Positions 1 to 6,642 of a stretch of 17,870 nt of DNA are shown here, piece after piece. Location: contig JBFKDP010000038.1 in NCBI GenBank assembly GCA_041619575.1, positions 1 through 17,870 on the forward strand, in the 5' to 3' direction. This DNA is from Litorivivens sp041619575 (GTDB lineage: Bacteria; Pseudomonadota; Gammaproteobacteria; Pseudomonadales; Spongiibacteraceae). A program made the translations under genes and the position numbers. Every line of letters begins with the position of its first letter. The stretch's first letter is position 1. The notes beneath the pieces were generated by a model. It made no database searches. It was not told the origin of the DNA and saw only the letters and a list, made by a program, of their open reading frames with translations.

Positions 1-354
1 GCCAGCGTGACCATGGGCTGGCGCTACGAGGGGCCTCCCGGCTGCGTCCACGGCGGTTTTGTCGCCGCACTCTTTGACGATTTTCTAGGAATGGCCCAGA
101 TGATGGGCAATCAACCCGGGATGACCGGCACACTCAAGGTCAAATACCGTCGCCCGACGCCGTTGGAAAAGCCTCTGAGCCTGAGTGCCTGGGTCGACCG
201 CACTGAAGGCCGCAAAACCTTTGTCCACGGCCATATCGAAGCCGACGGTCAGGTAACCGCTGAATGCGAGTGCATTTTTATCCGGCCCAAAGAAAATATG
301 AGCAAATTGCGTGAAGCCGTTATTCAACGCAACAAGCAGGCGTCCGGGGAATAA
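1..354 (+). CDS. PaaI-type hotdog thioesterase, 3' part (5' end outside window)
   Basis: The frame is open from base 1 to the TAA at 352-354, so the N-terminus is missing and 117 residues are visible. The segment GPPGCVHGGFVAALFDDFLG is the classic hotdog active-site stretch: an HGG turn followed by the central helix with the acidic pair DD. The next strands (TLKVKYRRPTPLEKPL, then a charged strand and ECECIFIRP) complete a 4HBT/PaaI fold. Family members hydrolyse acyl-CoA thioesters in the cytosol. The acyl group cannot be read from the sequence. The gene converges on the DUF3604 gene with only 5 bases between the stop codons, and no hairpin terminator is visible there. The GTG at 7 and ATG at 13 are probably internal codons, because the conserved N-terminal helix and strand would lie upstream. 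Confidence 0.8.
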   Translation, partial: ASVTMGWRYEGPPGCVHGGFVAALFDDFLGMAQMMGNQPGMTGTLKVKYRRPTPLEKPLSLSAWVDRTEGRKTFVHGHIEADGQVTAECECIFIRPKENMSKLREAVIQRNKQASGE

Positions 355-359
355 ATAAT

Positions 360-2267
360 CTACTCGCGGGGCCGAAACCAAATCGCCGACGACACCGCCC
401 GTTCCTGAATGCTGGCGGGCTTAGGTGCCTCGACGCCCAGGGCCTTGGCATCAAAGGTGGTCCAGCGTGGCGTAGGTATCTCTATTACTCGCGCGTAATA
501 AAACGCATGCTGTCTCGGATCGAAATCCGGGTCCTGCCAAAGCGCCATTAATTGGCTGGAGCCTATAGTGTTTTCATAACTGGCCTCGGCAACGTTAACC
601 GTGTTGCCTACAGGTGCTAGCGCTCCGCCCTCCGCGCTGCGACTGTCTGACAGAGCAACATCGAAGATTTTTTCCTGCGAACGTCCCTCTCCATCCACCC
701 AGCCCTTGATAATCTGAATCCGGTCGAGGTTGGCGCTTTCTGGGTCTTTAGCGGCCCACACGACAAAACTGGGCGCGTCGGCCCGCTGCTCCGGCAGTAC
801 CCCCCCCATCGGCACGCCATCCCGCTCGGCAAGAACAACGCGGTCACTGTGCTGCAAGAGCGCCTCAGAGTAATCCCAGCCACCAAAAAAACGCAGCGTG
901 ATTCGGGGCCCCGACGTTGCATAGGTCTCGCGCCGACGCATGGCATCAAAGAGTGCTTCGCGCGTGTTTTCCTCCGCCCATACGGCAGCCAGCCCAGCCG
1001 CGCTCCAGTGAATACCCAACCGCTCTTCGGGCAGTAAGTAGCTCTTGCCAAGACGAATGGCAGCACTGCCATCGAGCAATGGGAGTTTGCCGTGATAATT
1101 ATTTTCGTCCACGGGCGAACTCGCGTTGTGACTGTCACTGCTACCTATAACGCCAAAACGATAGGGATTGAAACCCTCGCTGTGAGCAAACTCGATACCG
1201 GTGCGCAGGGCATCCCGACTGTAACTGCCTCTGGGTTCGGCAAAGGTTTCTTTGGCCGATAGCAGCATGTCGTATATTTCAAAGTCGGCGAACTCATCTT
1301 CCGGTGACAACAGGGGATGGGTTTCCGACGAACCCTTTACCTGAAAAATTTCGCTGAGTGGCTCATTGGCCAGCCTGCGGCGGGCGTAGCCCACATCAAT
1401 CCGGGAACCATCAAAGGCAAACCGGTCATACATCAGACCGCCACTCACATTGCCGTTGTGTGGTATTGCAAACACCTCAATGCCATTGGCCCGCTGCGCT
1501 TCGAGTGCCGCCCACAAATCCCTCGGGTCTTCGGAGTCGACCGAACTGAAGGGGTAGTCCGGCACGTTGCTGCCACGGTAGATAACATTGCGGTGAAGAT
1601 TGCGGCTATTGGGCATAGACGACCATTCATAGCCGATAAAACTGGTAAAAACCCCGGGCTCGTTGTGCCTTTCAGCGGCATCAATCACCTCCTGCCAGGC
1701 AGCGCGCGACAACGCCGGTGCTGCCTCAACGTCGACAGACTTCAGGTCAAAGCCCAGCACTGAACGCAGATAGGCCAGCGTATTGCGTAGCGGGCTGTCA
1801 TTGAGCAGCCGCTCGCGCAGACTGCGCTGGGAAAGGGGCAAATCCGGATTCAAGGCACGCAACACACCAAGGTATTCGGAGTGATCGGTCACGGCCGCGA
1901 AATCCAGTGGCCTACTGATACGAATACCGTAGCCTGCGCCATGTTCAATTTCAGCCCCTTTGGCGAAGCGGTAGGCATCGTCAGGCATGCTTCGCACGCC
2001 CATCGTAAAGGCATCGGTTGAGAGACTGGTATGTATATGCAAGTCGCCCCAGAAAACAGTCCGCTGGGGGTTAAAGACGCTCGGCTCTTTCGCAGGCTCG
2101 GGTACTGCGTTTTGCGGATCATAGGCGGGGTACAGAGTGGGATCTTCCGTGCGGGTACAACCACTTGCGCCCAACACTATCAAGCCGCACAGTATAAGCG
2201 CTGACCAGCTAGCGGTTCTGGAATAATTCTGCAAGGCCTGCATAAGCTGCTCTCTTGTTATAGCCAT
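360..2267 (-). CDS. DUF3604 family PHP-like lipoprotein
   Basis: From ATG 2267 this encodes 635 residues. The N-terminus has a basic/polar segment, a hydrophobic stretch (SALILCGLIVLGASG) and Cys37 in a lipobox-like ASGC, so it is probably a membrane-anchored periplasmic lipoprotein. The body has the metal-binding signature of PHP-like enzymes: GDLHIHTSLSTDAF (His77, His79), AVTDHSEYLG, IPHNGNVSGG and GVIGSSDSHNA. These are the His/Asp ligands expected in DUF3604. The reaction of this family is not established; a hydrolase role follows from the fold only. The reading frame extends upstream to a TTG at 2315, which is an unlikely start. A second ATG at 2243 has a purine-rich AGAGAG upstream and leaves a tighter 29-residue signal peptide, so it is a serious alternative. 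The gene is divergent from the membrane protein at 2400 and convergent with the thioesterase. No partner gene indicates its substrate. Confidence 0.85.
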   Translation of the reverse strand: MAITREQLMQALQNYSRTASWSALILCGLIVLGASGCTRTEDPTLYPAYDPQNAVPEPAKEPSVFNPQRTVFWGDLHIHTSLSTDAFTMGVRSMPDDAYRFAKGAEIEHGAGYGIRISRPLDFAAVTDHSEYLGVLRALNPDLPLSQRSLRERLLNDSPLRNTLAYLRSVLGFDLKSVDVEAAPALSRAAWQEVIDAAERHNEPGVFTSFIGYEWSSMPNSRNLHRNVIYRGSNVPDYPFSSVDSEDPRDLWAALEAQRANGIEVFAIPHNGNVSGGLMYDRFAFDGSRIDVGYARRRLANEPLSEIFQVKGSSETHPLLSPEDEFADFEIYDMLLSAKETFAEPRGSYSRDALRTGIEFAHSEGFNPYRFGVIGSSDSHNASSPVDENNYHGKLPLLDGSAAIRLGKSYLLPEERLGIHWSAAGLAAVWAEENTREALFDAMRRRETYATSGPRITLRFFGGWDYSEALLQHSDRVVLAERDGVPMGGVLPEQRADAPSFVVWAAKDPESANLDRIQIIKGWVDGEGRSQEKIFDVALSDSRSAEGGALAPVGNTVNVAEASYENTIGSSQLMALWQDPDFDPRQHAFYYARVIEIPTPRWTTFDAKALGVEAPKPASIQERAVSSAIWFRPRE

Positions 2268-2399
2268 TATTTGCAGCCTATTCTTCACAGCAATGGCCGT
2301 CACGGCTCTTACCAAATGGTTACAATGACCGTGTTCACCACGCCATTAAAGGCTCTGCACCATTGCCCGATACGAGAGCGACAGACGGAGGGCCTCGGT

Positions 2400-3095
2400 A
2401 TGAACAAACCATTGCAATGCCATCAACTCGCCTACGCCACAGCGGGCATTATGCTGCTGACGATACATGCCTGCATGATCGTATCAGCGTGGCAGGGGCA
2501 TGTGGATGCCTGTAACCCTTACTGGGCAGACTGCGTCAGTATAAGCCGTAGTGGTCGCCACGGGCTTGCCTACTTTATCTTCAAAGCGGGCATGCTACCC
2601 GCAACACTACTGCTGGCCTTCTTCTGGCAGCTAAATACTCACTGGCTGAGCACACTGTCTGGCGGAAGTAGTCGCCAGCAACACCTTACTGTAAGCGGCT
2701 GGATTGCCGCTATTGCACTCGCGGCCTACACCCTCTCACTGGGTCACAGCGGCGGTGCCTTTTATCTCATAAGGCGCTTCGGCGTTGTCACCTTTCTCGG
2801 CCTGAGTCTCATCTGCTTTGCTTTGCTGGCTCGAGCACTCAAGCAATCCGTGCTACATCAGCAGGGCAAACGGCTGGAACGCAGCTGCGCCGGTATTCTG
2901 TCGATTGCGCTGTTCTCTCTCGTACTGGACGCCTTGTTGGCTGAGCGATATGACCGGCTCGAAAACGCCTTTGAATGGTGGCTGGTCTTGCTGCTGATAC
3001 TGCAACTGTGCTGGGTAGCGCGCCTCTGGCAAAATACCGCCTTCAGCTTAAGTCCCCACGTTTCAGTCAGCCATACAGCTAGTAGCGATTTGTGA
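2400..3095 (+). CDS. Predicted six-helix inner-membrane protein, function unknown
   Basis: This encodes 231 residues from the ATG at 2400, which follows a good Shine-Dalgarno (GGAGGG, 2386-2391 region). The frame is open further upstream to 2271, but that stretch has no convincing ribosome binding site. Hydrophobic segments fall at about residues 11-31, 56-78, 100-116, 127-147, 163-182 and 193-211, giving six probable transmembrane helices. Between helices 1 and 2 is a polar loop with two cysteines (CNPYWADC, Cys38 and Cys45), then SISRSGRHG. The overall pattern loosely resembles Frag1/DRAM/Sfk1-like membrane proteins, but I cannot claim that relationship from reading alone. It is divergent from the DUF3604 lipoprotein, and the two 5' ends are about 130 bases apart. 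The next gene on the same strand has its own promoter, so this gene is probably monocistronic. Confidence 0.7.
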   Translation: MNKPLQCHQLAYATAGIMLLTIHACMIVSAWQGHVDACNPYWADCVSISRSGRHGLAYFIFKAGMLPATLLLAFFWQLNTHWLSTLSGGSSRQQHLTVSGWIAAIALAAYTLSLGHSGGAFYLIRRFGVVTFLGLSLICFALLARALKQSVLHQQGKRLERSCAGILSIALFSLVLDALLAERYDRLENAFEWWLVLLLILQLCWVARLWQNTAFSLSPHVSVSHTASSDL

Positions 3096-3099
3096 CATA

Positions 3100-3128
3100 T
3101 TCACAGATCACTGTGGCAGCGCTATGAT
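3100..3128 (+). promoter_or_regulatory. Sigma70-type promoter for the coiled-coil gene
   Basis: TTCACA (3100-3105) and TATGAT (3123-3128) are separated by exactly 17 bases and match the -35 and -10 consensus at 4 or 5 of 6 positions each. The predicted transcript starts near 3135, about 50 bases before the ATG at 3188. The -35 begins 5 bases after the stop codon of the preceding gene. Confidence 0.55.
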
Positions 3129-3187
3129 GTAGGGCTCGCACACTAAGCCAGCAACATCAATCCTGCGCCACGGACAGCCTATTCCCC

Positions 3188-4024
3188 ATGAGCCTGTTAG
3201 ATGAACTAAAAGCCAAAGCTGATGAGCGACGCAGCGATGACGAACTCGAAGCCGCTCGATTGGCCGACCAGGCCGCTTTTTACCAGGCGGAACTGCAACC
3301 GCGCCTGTTAAAGGCTTACAGTTTTCTGAAAGAGCTTTGCGATCACCTGAAGGTCCTCGATGAACCCTGCCCGGTAAGCTACCCCTTGCTACCAGATGAA
3401 CAGCACCTTAGCCTGCTGCAGGAAAACTATTCAGTTTCCGTCGACAGCCGGCAGGAACCGACTCAGATAGAATTGCGCTGTCACGCCCGCTTCGCAGACC
3501 CTGTCGAATATGAAATACAGGGAAAACAGCTGGTCGAACGCCAGCGCAAACTGCTTGACAGCTATGATTTGAAATACGAGTGTACAGAACGTAAGGACGA
3601 TCGCTTTGAGATTGAAAGCGCGGCTTTCAAATTGATCGGTCCAATGCCTGTCAAAGCCGTGATTGTAGCGGACAGTGAACACCGCCGACTCAATGTCCAC
3701 TTACGAAATTTTGAACAGGCCGGCATTAAAACAACGGCCCTCCTACCCACCAAATTTGACGACAATTTTCTGGACCAACTGGGGCGTTTTATTCTGCGCC
3801 AGGAGAACAACCTCTTTACCACGGAATTATCCGAAGAAGCGCGCCGGCGACTGCAGGAAAAACTGGCCCTGCAGCGCGAAGAGGAAGAACGCGCCCGCAG
3901 AGTGATAGAAGCTGAGCGTGAAGCCCTGGCGAAAGCAGAGTACGAGCGCCGCCCCTCGGTCAGGCTGACCCGGGCCCTGCACGCTGCTGCGAAGCGAATA
4001 ACACCGCGCCGCGACAAATCCTGA
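3188..4024 (+). CDS. Conserved-looking hypothetical protein with charged coiled-coil C-terminus
   Basis: This encodes 278 residues and is not recognised as a known family. Residues 1-30 are very charged and helical (MSLLDELKAKADERRSDDEL), and about 30-60 continue as helix. The middle part (about 70-215) alternates strands and charged loops like a compact alpha/beta domain (for example RFEIESAAFKLIGPMPVKAV). From about 216 a long helix rich in Glu, Arg and Ala (EEARRRLQEKLALQREEEER onward) suggests a coiled coil. The last about 25 residues are basic. There is no signal peptide or membrane segment, so it should be cytosolic. Its own promoter lies at 3100-3128. The ribosome binding site is weak. 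The gene converges on the DUF411 gene, with 14 bases between the stops and no obvious terminator. A structural or nucleic-acid-associated role would fit the charge pattern, but that is only a guess. Confidence 0.75.
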   Translation: MSLLDELKAKADERRSDDELEAARLADQAAFYQAELQPRLLKAYSFLKELCDHLKVLDEPCPVSYPLLPDEQHLSLLQENYSVSVDSRQEPTQIELRCHARFADPVEYEIQGKQLVERQRKLLDSYDLKYECTERKDDRFEIESAAFKLIGPMPVKAVIVADSEHRRLNVHLRNFEQAGIKTTALLPTKFDDNFLDQLGRFILRQENNLFTTELSEEARRRLQEKLALQREEEERARRVIEAEREALAKAEYERRPSVRLTRALHAAAKRITPRRDKS

Positions 4025-4038
4025 GCGGCCGCACCCGC

Positions 4039-4581
4039 CTACCGCTGCTCAATACTTGCAATATGACGGTAAACGATGCTGCTGCCGTCTTCCCGCAGCA
4101 ACAGAACATCGTAGGGCGAAAACCGGTCCCCCATTTCCATTCCCGGGCTGCCTATCGGCATGCCGGGCACCGCCAGACCAATGGCACCTTCAGGCGGAGC
4201 GGCGAGAAAGTCCGTTATCACCCAAGCCGGGATATGCCCCTCAAAAATAAAACCACGCTGACTGACCGCTGTGTGGCAAGACTGATATTGTTCGGCGACA
4301 CCACGCTCAGCCTTTAACAAGGTCAAGTTATCCGGATGGTGCACCGAGGTGCTGTAACCATTGTCGTGCAGATGCTCAACCCAGTCACCGCAACAACCGC
4401 AGGTGGGGCTCTTGTAAACCTGAAAATCAGCCTGGCTATGCCCCACTGTCACGCCGTCACTCTCAGGGCTGTGATGCTCGTCTTCGCTGAAAGCCGCATT
4501 GTCACCGGAAGAGTCTCCTCCCTGACACCCAAGCAGCATAGTGAGTACTAAGCCCAGTCCCGCAATCCCAAGAATTCGCAA
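4039..4581 (-). CDS. DUF411 metal-binding lipoprotein (TTG start)
   Basis: This encodes 180 residues if translation starts at the TTG at 4581. That start is preceded by GGCAGGAG, 7 bases away, and produces a near-ideal lipoprotein signal peptide: MRILGIAGLGLVLTMLLGC, with lipobox LLGC at Cys19. The mature protein begins with a Ser/Asp/His-rich linker and then has the DUF411 domain. The motif YKSPTCGCCGDWVEHL carries the CxCC cysteines, followed by HTAV and GHIPAWVITDFLAAPPEGA, then VPGMPIGSPGMEMG. DUF411 proteins are small copper-associated periplasmic proteins often found near copper-resistance genes. No such genes are seen here. The frame stays open upstream to 4665, so ATGs at 4629 or 4641 are alternatives. 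They would put two Arg-rich stretches and an extra hydrophobic segment before the signal peptide and have weaker ribosome binding sites. Confidence 0.82.
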   Translation of the reverse strand: MRILGIAGLGLVLTMLLGCQGGDSSGDNAAFSEDEHHSPESDGVTVGHSQADFQVYKSPTCGCCGDWVEHLHDNGYSTSVHHPDNLTLLKAERGVAEQYQSCHTAVSQRGFIFEGHIPAWVITDFLAAPPEGAIGLAVPGMPIGSPGMEMGDRFSPYDVLLLREDGSSIVYRHIASIEQR

Positions 4582-4597
4582 ATTACTTCTCCTGCCA
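4582..4597 (-). promoter_or_regulatory. Ribosome binding site that decides a TTG start
   Basis: On the minus strand the sequence reads GGCAGGAGAAGTAAT followed by TTG. AGGAG is 7 bases before the TTG and is the best ribosome binding site in this frame. It supports the short DUF411 form, whose signal peptide ends in a standard lipobox. Confidence 0.6.
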
Positions 4598-4626
4598 ATT
4601 AACAGCACATAATCGCGGCAGAATCG

Positions 4627-4658
4627 CATATACACTGCCATTGTCAATGGCCCTGCAA
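4627..4658 (-). promoter_or_regulatory. Candidate DUF411 promoter with a perfect palindrome in a 20-bp spacer
   Basis: GCCATTG (4637-4643), a single central base, and CAATGGC (4645-4651) form a perfect 15-bp inverted repeat. On the minus strand it lies between a possible -35 (TTGCAG, complement of 4653-4658) and a possible -10 (TATATG, complement of 4627-4632), 20 bases apart. A palindrome inside a long spacer is the layout of MerR-family regulated promoters, which often control metal genes. The -35 and -10 matches are only moderate, so the promoter call is tentative. The palindrome itself is plain in the sequence. Confidence 0.4.
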
Positions 4659-4743
4659 CCCGCAAAGCTGCCGCTCAGGTATGTACAGAGGGCGTTGTAG
4701 CGACCACACGTACTTTTTTGTTAAAAATCCCCGTCGCGGTATT

Positions 4744-4774
4744 TCTGGCTATACCAGATCAAGATGCGTATAAT
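4744..4774 (+). promoter_or_regulatory. Candidate deaD promoter with overlapping dyad
   Basis: TATAAT at 4769-4774 is a perfect -10 box. The -35 at the expected distance (TGGCTA, 4746-4751, 17-base spacer) is poor. It overlaps a dyad, TCTGG (4744-4748), loop CTATA, CCAGA (4754-4758), which could be an operator or help an activator. The predicted leader to the ATG at 4834 would be about 50 bases, with no long structured cold-shock-type leader. Confidence 0.45.
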
Positions 4775-4833
4775 CGGCACCCTTTTCCCGCCAGCCAGCC
4801 TCGCGCTGCCAGCAAGTCCACACAGGTTTCCTA

Positions 4834-6612
4834 ATGACTCAAAGCTCTCCCACCTTTTCCGATCTCGCGCTGTCCAAACCGGTTCTCGACGCCATTACTC
4901 AAATTGGCTACGAGCAGCCCTCCCCCATTCAGGCTGAAAGCATTCCACACCTGCTGGAGGGGCACGATCTACTGGGAACCGCGCAAACAGGAACCGGTAA
5001 GACGGCGGCCTTCGCACTCCCCCTGTTATCCAAGCTCGATCTTTCCAACAAGCAGCCTCAGGTTCTGGTACTGGCCCCGACCCGGGAGCTGGCCATACAA
5101 GTTGCAGAAGCTTTTCAGACCTATGCCAGCAAACTCTCAGGCTTTAACGTACTCCCAATTTATGGCGGCCAGGGGATGGATACACAATTGCGACAATTGC
5201 GCCGTGGTGCCCATGTGGTAGTCGGTACGCCAGGGCGAGTTATGGATCACCTTCGCCGTGGCACCCTGAAACTAGATCAGTTGCAGACTGTCGTTCTCGA
5301 CGAAGCCGACGAAATGTTGCGCATGGGCTTTATCGACGACGTTACCTGGATTCTTGAACACACCCCCAAAGAACGCCAGGTTGCCCTGTTTTCTGCAACC
5401 ATGCCGGCGCCGATTCGCAAAATGGCGAACAACTATCTGCGCGACCCTAAAGTGGTTGCAGTCAAACCCAGCGAGACCAGTGTTGCCCAGATCGAACAAC
5501 TGTACTGGTTCGTCTCTGGCACCAACAAACTCGACGCGTTGACCCGTATTCTTGAGGTCGAAGAGTTCGACGGTATTATCCTCTTCGTTCGCACCAAAAC
5601 CCAAACTGTGGAACTTGCCGACAAACTGGAAGCCCGTGGCTATAGCTGTGGCGCAATCAATGGCGATATGACCCAAGTATTGCGTGAACGCACAATAGAA
5701 CAATTGAAATCAGGCAAAATCGATATCGTAGTGGCCACTGATGTTGCCGCGCGCGGCATTGACGTCGCACGCGTCAGCCACGTCATCAACTATGACATAC
5801 CTTACGACACTGAAGCCTATGTTCACCGCATCGGACGTACCGGACGTGCCGGGCGCAGCGGTAAAGCGATTCTGTTTGTCGCTCCTCGCGAAAAACGTTT
5901 GCTCTACGCCATCGAGAAAGCGACCAAGCAACCCATTAATGAAATCAGTTTGCCCAGCCGCGAAGAAGTTAATCTGCATCGCATAGACCAGTTCAAACGC
6001 TCCATTACCCAGACGCTAGAAAGCCAGAATCTGGATTTTTTCAATGCGCTGGTGGGCGACTACCTCCACGACACCCAGGCCGACCCGGTACAGTTGGCCG
6101 CGGCGCTCGCCTACCTTGCTCAGGCCGGAAAACCCATATTAATGGCCAAAGAAAGTCGTCCTGAGCGCACGGAAAAACGCGAAAAATCGGCTTCGAAAAA
6201 GCCCGGCAAAGATCGTGGGGAGCGACCGGAAAAGCGCGAGCGTCGCGACAAATCGCAAATGCCGCCCCAAGACGTTGACATGGAAAGCTTCCGGATTGCG
6301 GTAGGCAACAGTCACGGCGTGACTCCCGGCGATATCGTCGGTGCCATCGCCAACGAGGCGGGAATTGAGAGCGCCTATATTGGCCGCATAAAAATTAACG
6401 ATGATCACAGCACCGTTGACCTGCCGTCGGGAATGCCCAAAGACCTGCTGCAACACTTGAAGAAAGTGCGTGTACGCCAACAGCCAATGCTCATAGAGCG
6501 GCTCTCCGGCGCGCCACCCAGCAGTGGCAAACGCAAAGACTCCGGCAAGAAAAAGCCCGCAAACAGCAAACCTGCTACCGCAGGTCCGCGCAAACGTAAA
6601 AAAACAGACTAG
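4834..6612 (+). CDS. deaD: DEAD-box ATP-dependent RNA helicase DeaD/CsdA
   Basis: This 592-residue cytosolic RNA helicase shows all core motifs in order: Q motif GYEQPSPIQ (25-33), Walker A AQTGTGKT (50-57), APTREL (81-86), GG and TPGR (132-135), DEAD (156-159), SAT (187-189), FVRTKTQT, ATDVAARGID (301-310) and HRIGRTGR (331-338). A Lys/Glu/Arg-rich linker (about 440-485) leads into a DbpA-type RNA-binding domain (SFRIAVGNSHGVTPGDIVGA to MLIERL, about 490-562), and the protein ends in a basic tail. This architecture separates DeaD from RhlE and SrmB. Family members unwind RNA during large-subunit ribosome assembly and mRNA turnover, mainly at low temperature. AGG lies about 9 bases before the ATG. 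The gene is divergent from DUF411 and convergent with acnA. Its TAG stop forms the bulge of the hairpin that would terminate acnA. Confidence 0.96.
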   Translation: MTQSSPTFSDLALSKPVLDAITQIGYEQPSPIQAESIPHLLEGHDLLGTAQTGTGKTAAFALPLLSKLDLSNKQPQVLVLAPTRELAIQVAEAFQTYASKLSGFNVLPIYGGQGMDTQLRQLRRGAHVVVGTPGRVMDHLRRGTLKLDQLQTVVLDEADEMLRMGFIDDVTWILEHTPKERQVALFSATMPAPIRKMANNYLRDPKVVAVKPSETSVAQIEQLYWFVSGTNKLDALTRILEVEEFDGIILFVRTKTQTVELADKLEARGYSCGAINGDMTQVLRERTIEQLKSGKIDIVVATDVAARGIDVARVSHVINYDIPYDTEAYVHRIGRTGRAGRSGKAILFVAPREKRLLYAIEKATKQPINEISLPSREEVNLHRIDQFKRSITQTLESQNLDFFNALVGDYLHDTQADPVQLAAALAYLAQAGKPILMAKESRPERTEKREKSASKKPGKDRGERPEKRERRDKSQMPPQDVDMESFRIAVGNSHGVTPGDIVGAIANEAGIESAYIGRIKINDDHSTVDLPSGMPKDLLQHLKKVRVRQQPMLIERLSGAPPSSGKRKDSGKKKPANSKPATAGPRKRKKTD

Positions 6613-6642
6613 CAGCAATGCTGGTCTGGCGAGCTACCAGAC
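6598..6642 (-). terminator. acnA intrinsic terminator with competing hairpins
   Basis: On the minus strand the transcript reads CAGAC, CAGC, a 3-base loop, GCTG, a 3-base bulge, GTCTG, then seven T (complement of 6604-6598). The plus positions are CAGAC 6605-6609, CAGC 6613-6616, GCTG 6620-6623 and GTCTG 6624-6628. A third arm CCAGAC (6637-6642) can pair instead with GTCTGG (6624-6629). The U-tract follows only the first hairpin in the minus direction, so acnA is the gene it serves. The plus-strand transcript of deaD has the stem but no U-tract. Confidence 0.6.

Noticed and set aside
617..1138. Minus-strand open frame of 173 codons within the DUF3604 gene
   Set aside because: It lies in another frame on the same strand inside a gene with clear motifs.
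2268..2315. A longer DUF3604 reading from a TTG at 2315
   Set aside because: TTG start without a ribosome binding site, and it adds a stretch before an otherwise normal signal peptide.
3562..4017. Long minus-strand open frame of 151 codons opposite the coiled-coil gene
   Set aside because: Its product is Arg/Ser-rich low-complexity sequence mirroring the Glu/Arg codons of the plus-strand gene. It has no ribosome binding site and no recognisable fold.
6139..6618. Minus-strand open frame of 159 codons opposite the 3' end of deaD
   Set aside because: It is a shadow of the Lys/Arg-rich deaD tail, with no family signature and no promoter.
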